The translations under genes and the position numbers were made by a program. Shown here one piece after another: positions 59,711 through 64,000 of a stretch of DNA of 64,000 bases; position 1 is the first letter of the stretch, and each line of letters begins with the position of its first letter. A model generated the notes under the pieces. The model had not been told where the DNA came from. It did no database searches and worked only from the letters and a program-made list of their open reading frames with translations. Source of the DNA: CAKSUT01 sp045542335 (lineage in GTDB: Bacteria > Bacillota > Clostridia > Oscillospirales > CAG-382); the NCBI GenBank assembly GCA_045542335.1, contig JAZQKV010000017.1, positions 1 to 64,000 of the forward strand, given 5' to 3'.

Positions 59711-60781
59711 TCAGATCGAGATGTCATTTGCAATGTCGTAAATTGTCTTGAAGTTGGCACGCTTGATTTCGGAAAGAGCTTCCATTTCAGCCACAACCTT
59801 GGGATCCATTTTTGCAATTTCTTCGGGCTTCATCTTTCTCTTGTAGATTCTGTCGTAAGCAAGAGCCCATTCAATGTCACGGGCGCATATCTTTTCGTCA
59901 ATCGTGCAGACAACCTTGTTTGATTCGCCTTTGACAAGAAGGTCAACGGCATAATCGCCCATTATGCTTGCAAGGTATCTGTCACGGAGTGTGGGTCTGC
60001 CGCCACGCTGAACATGAGCAAGGCGCACAAATCTCGATTCAACTCCGGATTCTGCTTCGATTTTTGCTGTAAGTGCTTCGCCAAATTCTGCACCCATTCC
60101 CTCGGAAACAATTATAATAAAGTTTCTCTTTCCTGCAGCTCTTGAAGCTTTAATTTTTGCTATAACCGCATCTTCGTCAAAAGCAATTTCCTTGAGTGCA
60201 ATTCCCGTTGCGCCCAGAGCAATGCCTGTGTGAAGTGCAATGTCGCCGGCATCTCTGCCCATAACTTCAACAACGCTGCAGCGTGCATGGGATTCGCAGG
60301 TGTCACGAAGACGGTCAACCATTTCAACAACTGTGTTCATGGCTGTGTCAAAGCCGATTGTGTGGTCGGTTGCGGTGATGTCGTTGTCGATTGTGCCGGG
60401 AAGACCGATGCAGGGGAGACCTCTGCGTGTTATGTCCTGAGCACCTCTGAAGGTTCCGTCGCCGCCGATGGTAACAATTCCGTCAATCTTATTTTCCTCT
60501 GCAACCTTGAGAGCCTTCTGCATACCTTCTTCTGTTGCAAATTCCTTGCATCTGTCGGAATAAAGAACTGTTCCTCCGAGGTTTATTATGTTGGAAACAT
60601 CTCTTGCATGGAGAAGCTTCATGTCATTATCGATAAGTCCTCTGTAACCGCCATAAATACCCATTACCTCAATGCCTCTTGAAACGGCACTTCTTACTAC
60701 ACTTCTTACAGCTGCATTCATACCCGGAGCATCTCCGCCGGAGGTGAGAACGCCGATTCTTCTGAACTTCTTTTCTGCCAT
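59711..60781 (-). CDS. pfkA: 6-phosphofructokinase
   Basis: Glycolytic phosphorylation of fructose-6-phosphate, 356 aa. The nucleotide site GGDAPGMNAAVRSVV, GGDGTFRGA, the substrate loop GLPGTIDNDI with catalytic Asp, EVMGRDAGDIAL and HVQRGGRPTLRDR are conserved. Gly at both discriminating positions favours ATP over pyrophosphate as donor. The start at 60781 (MAEKKFRR) has AAAGGA upstream. An extended -10 (TGATATACT, 60810-60802 on the minus strand) lies just before it. Single gene, convergent with the beta-helix operon. Confidence 0.96.
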   Translation of the reverse strand: MAEKKFRRIGVLTSGGDAPGMNAAVRSVVRSAVSRGIEVMGIYGGYRGLIDNDMKLLHARDVSNIINLGGTVLYSDRCKEFATEEGMQKALKVAEENKIDGIVTIGGDGTFRGAQDITRRGLPCIGLPGTIDNDITATDHTIGFDTAMNTVVEMVDRLRDTCESHARCSVVEVMGRDAGDIALHTGIALGATGIALKEIAFDEDAVIAKIKASRAAGKRNFIIIVSEGMGAEFGEALTAKIEAESGVESRFVRLAHVQRGGRPTLRDRYLASIMGDYAVDLLVKGESNKVVCTIDEKICARDIEWALAYDRIYKRKMKPEEIAKMDPKVVAEMEALSEIKRANFKTIYDIANDISI

Positions 60782-60801
60782 AATTATATCATTCCTTTCA
60801 C

Positions 60802-60810
60802 AGTATATCA
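60802..60810 (-). promoter_or_regulatory. Possible extended -10 promoter of pfkA
   Basis: On the minus strand TGATATACT, with TG one base before TATACT; no good -35 box. Confidence 0.4.
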
Positions 60811-60820
60811 AATTTATCAA

Positions 60821-61276
60821 GACGCTTTCCGCAGAAGTTTTCTGAAAGCACTCTGACGGAAAACAGATAATTTTATCCTATCAAATAAATATTGTAATAC
60901 ATTTATTGAAAAAATGCAATAAGGTTGAGGTCAAAACTCATCGACAAAATGTAAATTTTTTGAAAATCCACCCCATTTTTAAGGGTTTTTAAGCCGTCGT
61001 GGTCACACATTGTTAAAAAAATAACTTTTTGTGCCATTTATCTTGAAATTAAATTTACGCTTTTAATTTAATCTAATGTGTACGTCATACAAATAATAAT
61101 TTGTATTGAAATTGAGGGATAACAGGCTTTGGTAAAATTCATACTCAAAATTTTGTTTTTGGAAACTGTTTCAGTTCAGAAAGATAATTATAATCTGCAA
61201 CAAAAAGGTACGCCCGGCGCAGTGATAGAAAATTTGTTTTGCAGTAAAAATTTGCTAAATATTTATTACTACGGCA
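60821..61276. other. Long AT-rich intergenic stretch between pfkA and glgB
   Basis: About 455 nt, very AT-rich with several A/T homopolymers and AATTAAATTT-type segments. One 67-codon minus-strand frame (61145-61348) exists but its composition is unlike a protein. No RNA gene was recognised. Confidence 0.55.
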
Positions 61277-61305
61277 TTGACTTTTTATCTTATGAATGAT
61301 ATAAT
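61277..61305 (+). promoter_or_regulatory. Promoter of the glgBC operon
   Basis: TTGACT (61277-61282), 17-nt spacer, TATAAT (61300-61305). The leader is about 110 nt. Confidence 0.9.
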
Positions 61306-61421
61306 TATGGAAAGATGATAAAATTACGTGTATTTTACCCTTTTGCACGCAAAAAGCCGTGGATAAACGATGAAATTCAACATAGACACGTCGGAATAAG
61401 ATGAAGAAAAAAGGTGATAAA

Positions 61422-63389
61422 ATGAAGAAACAAAAAACAGACGATAATCTTGCGGCATATTATTTCCACCAGGGAACAAATTATAAAGCGTATGAGTATA
61501 TGGGTGTTCATGCGGTTTTTGCTCCGGCTAAAAAAGGAGCTGAAAAGAAGATAAAGGGTTATGTCTTCAGAGTTTGGGCTCCGAATGCGGATGCGGTGTT
61601 TGTTGTGGGAGACTTTAACAGCTGGGATGAATCGGTTCCCATGCAGCGTATCACCGATGGGGGAATCTGGGAAGGCTTTGTTGACAGGGACAGATTTGGA
61701 GAATTTTCAAAGTACAAGTTCAAAATCAAAAACGGTTGGCGTGAAATCTATAAGGCTGACCCATATGCACGTTTTTCAGAATTGCCACCAAATACTGCTT
61801 CGGTGTATTGCGACACCGAAAGCTTCAAATGGACGGACGGAAAGTGGCAGGAAAAAAAGAAGCGTGAGCGTGATGAAAAATACAGTTTCCCGATGAATAT
61901 TTACGAGGTTCATCTGGGGTCGTGGATGCGCCCCGAAAGCTGGCACGAAAATGCCGAGGGGGATGACAACGACGGCGAACACCTCAATTACAGGGAAATT
62001 GCAAAACGTCTTGCACCCTATGCAAAGAAAATGGGTTACACCCATGTTGAACTGATGCCTGTTATGGAGCACCCATACGGCGGCTCATGGGGGTATCAGA
62101 TAAGCGGATATTATGCGCCAACTTCACGATATGGAACGCCGACAGATTTTATGGCGTTTGTTGACGAAATGCACAAGCATGGAATAGGTGTTATTCTTGA
62201 CTGGGTTCCTGCTCATTTCCCAAAGGATGCTCACGGACTTTATGAGTTTGACGGTGGCTGTACCTATGAGTATCAGGGTTGGGACAGGCAGGAGCATCAG
62301 ACCTGGGGAACAAGGCTTTTTGACATTGCAAGAAACGAGGTTGAATGTTTCCTTGTTTCAAATGCGGTTTATTGGTCGCAGATGTTCCATGCGGACGGAC
62401 TTCGTGTTGATGCGGTGGCGGCTATGCTGTATCTTGATTTTGACAAGGAGCCGGGAAAATGGATTCCAAATGTCTATGGCGGAAGAGAAAATCTTGAAGC
62501 TATTGCATTTTTCAAAAAGCTCAATTCCGCAATGAAGAATATGTGCCCGGACACGGTTATGATTGCCGAGGAATCGACGGCATGGGCGAATGTGACCGGT
62601 TTTGAAAATGACGGTCTTGGATTTGATTACAAATGGAATATGGGTTGGATGAATGACATCCTTGATTATTCATCGACCGACCCTCTTTTCAGGAAGTATA
62701 AGCATGAAAAAACAACCTTTTCCCTCATGTATGCTTTCTCGGAGCGTTATGTTTTGCCAATCTCCCATGATGAGGTTGTTCACGGCAAAAAGTCGTTGCT
62801 TGACAGAATGCCCGGAAACTATGAGCAGAAATTTGCCGGAGAGAGAGCCTTTTTATCATATATGATGACGCACCCCGGCAAAAAGCTGTTGTTCATGGGC
62901 AGCGAAATAGGTCAGTTCAGAGAATGGGACTATAAAGGTCAGGTTGAATGGTTCTTACTTGAATATGATATGCACCGGAAGATGCAGGAGTTCGTGAAAG
63001 ACCTTAACGCAGTTTATCTTAAGCGAAATGAGCTCTGGCAGCTTGACACCTCATGGGAGGGCTTCCGTTGGATACAGGCAAACAACAATGATCAGAGCGT
63101 GATTGCTTACAGACGTATCAACAAAGACGGCAAGGAGCTTACGGTGATAGTGAATTTCACGCCGGTTGTTCGTGAGAATTACCGTGTCGGTATCCCATAT
63201 CCCGGATATTATAAAGAGCTTATCAACAGCGACAGCGAAAAATACGGCGGCACAGGTGTTTGCAACGGCATATTGAAAACCGACAACATTGAATGGGACG
63301 GATTGCCGTTCTCGCTTGAGCTTACGCTTCCTCCGCTTGGTGCGGTTATACTTTCAAAAACTGTAAACAGAAAAAACAATGGGCAATAA
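61422..63389 (+). CDS. glgB: 1,4-alpha-glucan branching enzyme
   Basis: Introduces alpha-1,6 branches into glycogen; 655 aa. N-terminal CBM48 region (YVFRVWAPNADAVFVVGDFNSWDES), then a GH13 barrel: MELMPVMEHPYGGSWGYQ-type region (VELMPVMEHPYGGS), nucleophile Asp330 in GLRVDAVAAML, acid/base Glu383 in MIAEEST, and SHDEVVHGKKSLL with the third acid. A beta C-domain follows. Two starts compete (61401 and 61422); the second has AAGGTGA 5 nt upstream and is preferred. glgC follows 116 nt downstream, so storage-glycogen genes are grouped here. Confidence 0.96.
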   Translation: MKKQKTDDNLAAYYFHQGTNYKAYEYMGVHAVFAPAKKGAEKKIKGYVFRVWAPNADAVFVVGDFNSWDESVPMQRITDGGIWEGFVDRDRFGEFSKYKFKIKNGWREIYKADPYARFSELPPNTASVYCDTESFKWTDGKWQEKKKRERDEKYSFPMNIYEVHLGSWMRPESWHENAEGDDNDGEHLNYREIAKRLAPYAKKMGYTHVELMPVMEHPYGGSWGYQISGYYAPTSRYGTPTDFMAFVDEMHKHGIGVILDWVPAHFPKDAHGLYEFDGGCTYEYQGWDRQEHQTWGTRLFDIARNEVECFLVSNAVYWSQMFHADGLRVDAVAAMLYLDFDKEPGKWIPNVYGGRENLEAIAFFKKLNSAMKNMCPDTVMIAEESTAWANVTGFENDGLGFDYKWNMGWMNDILDYSSTDPLFRKYKHEKTTFSLMYAFSERYVLPISHDEVVHGKKSLLDRMPGNYEQKFAGERAFLSYMMTHPGKKLLFMGSEIGQFREWDYKGQVEWFLLEYDMHRKMQEFVKDLNAVYLKRNELWQLDTSWEGFRWIQANNNDQSVIAYRRINKDGKELTVIVNFTPVVRENYRVGIPYPGYYKELINSDSEKYGGTGVCNGILKTDNIEWDGLPFSLELTLPPLGAVILSKTVNRKNNGQ

Positions 63390-63505
63390 ATGGTGTGTTG
63401 GAATGAGAGGACTTTAAGTTATAACGGTTGTATCGTTGCAACGAAAAGCAAACATCTTTCCGACATGAAATATTTCATACCATTGAAAATGATAGGAGAA
63501 GTGCT

Positions 63506-64000
63506 ATGTCAAGAACAAAAGAATGTGTTGCAATGCTTCTTGCAGGAGGGCAGGGAAGCAGATTGTACACCCTTACTCAGAAAACAGCAAAGCCTGCAGT
63601 ACCCTTTGGCGGAAAGTACAGAATCATTGACTTTCCTCTTTCAAATTGCATAAACTCCGGAATCGACACTGTGGGCGTGCTCACACAGTATCAGCCACTT
63701 GTGCTTAACGAATACATCGGAAACGGTCTTCCCTGGGATTTGGACAGGGCGTTTGGCGGCGTTAAAATTCTGCCGCCCTATCAGGGAAACAAGACTTCAG
63801 ACTGGTATCTCGGAACGGCAAATGCCATTTATCAGAACCTCAGATTTATTGATATGTATGACCCGGAATATGTTCTTATTCTTTCGGGTGACCATATTTA
63901 TAAAATGGACTATTCTAAGATGCTTGCTCACCACAAGGAAACGGGTGCAGACTGCACAATTGCAGTCCTTGACGTGCCGCTTGAAGAAGCAAGCAGATTC
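63506..64000 (+). CDS. glgC: Glucose-1-phosphate adenylyltransferase, N-terminal part (runs off window end)
   Basis: Makes ADP-glucose, the donor for glycogen synthesis. Only the first 165 residues are in the window. The nucleotidyltransferase signature LLAGGQGSRLYTLTQKTAKPAVPFGG (given here as LLAGGQGSRLYTLT and KPAVPFGGKYRIIDF), the NCINSGI box, the WYLGTANAIYQN segment and LSGDHIYKMDY are all standard. TAGGAG lies 7 nt before the ATG. It is cut by the window edge and not a broken gene as far as can be seen. Confidence 0.97.
   Translation, partial: MSRTKECVAMLLAGGQGSRLYTLTQKTAKPAVPFGGKYRIIDFPLSNCINSGIDTVGVLTQYQPLVLNEYIGNGLPWDLDRAFGGVKILPPYQGNKTSDWYLGTANAIYQNLRFIDMYDPEYVLILSGDHIYKMDYSKMLAHHKETGADCTIAVLDVPLEEASRF

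Noticed and set aside
61145..61348. 67-codon minus-strand frame between pfkA and glgB
   Set aside because: No ribosome site, aromatic/basic-biased sequence from AT-rich DNA, no recognisable domain.
63390..63653. 87-codon frame between glgB and glgC
   Set aside because: Starts at the glgB stop, overlaps the clear glgC gene in another frame and lacks its own signal.

Overview
The window looks like chromosome from a low-to-moderate GC, Gram-positive member of the Clostridia, probably an uncultured gut or rumen Oscillospirales-like bacterium. This is inferred from several things: strong AGGAGG ribosome sites, near-consensus TTGACA-N17-TATAAT promoters, S-layer-homology (SLH) surface proteins, WG-repeat and BspA-type LRR lipo/secreted proteins, an archaeal-type prolyl-tRNA synthetase, a type II pantothenate kinase with an ECF S component, and ybaB-recR. 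No ribosomal RNA is present, so the genus cannot be named. No phage, insertion sequence or CRISPR array was seen.

Layout. 1-3.7 kb: an HtrA-like protease (cut by the window start) behind an OmpR-type response regulator, then a PD-(D/E)XK-like unknown and rsmG. 4.0-7.4 kb: a large SLH protein with strong expression signals. 7.5-11.8 kb: marR plus a heterodimeric ABC exporter, with a palindromic operator in the promoter. 12-15.7 kb (minus strand): a PstS-like and a WG-repeat lipoprotein, and an SDR enzyme. 16-19.6 kb: TSCPD protein, phosphohexomutase, proS. 19.7-23.9 kb (minus): LRR surface protein, a four-copy 38-bp hairpin repeat, azlCD, and a pantothenate uptake/phosphorylation pair. 24.1-30.2 kb: tRNA-Lys, a P-loop kinase and an XRE/zinc-ribbon regulator whose promoters share a 29-bp sequence, ygiQ, metK and a HAD phosphatase.

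30.6-59.5 kb is dominated by six paralogous right-handed parallel beta-helix proteins. They come in three forms: two giant SLH-anchored proteins (1649 and 1400 aa), four-domain-poor versions without any signal peptide (506, 506, 482 and 470 aa), and one lipoprotein in which the beta-helix is fused to a C-terminal serine esterase with a visible Ser-Asp-His triad. Three of the signal-less copies and the lipoprotein form one operon, placed directly behind an IclR-type regulator. That regulator itself closes a housekeeping operon (mfd, PpiC foldase, MreD-like, PflX-like). The inferred role is breakdown of a complex acylated polysaccharide (pectin-like or host glycan) at the surface, at the membrane and possibly inside the cell. 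The substrate is not shown by the sequence.

59.6-64 kb: pfkA on the minus strand, then glycogen synthesis (glgB and a truncated glgC at the window end). The most notable non-coding signals are a possible H-type pseudoknot at the 5' end of the metK transcript, the shared 29-bp promoter element around the XRE regulator, the 38-bp tandem hairpins, and a tRNA-Lys with two stem mismatches.
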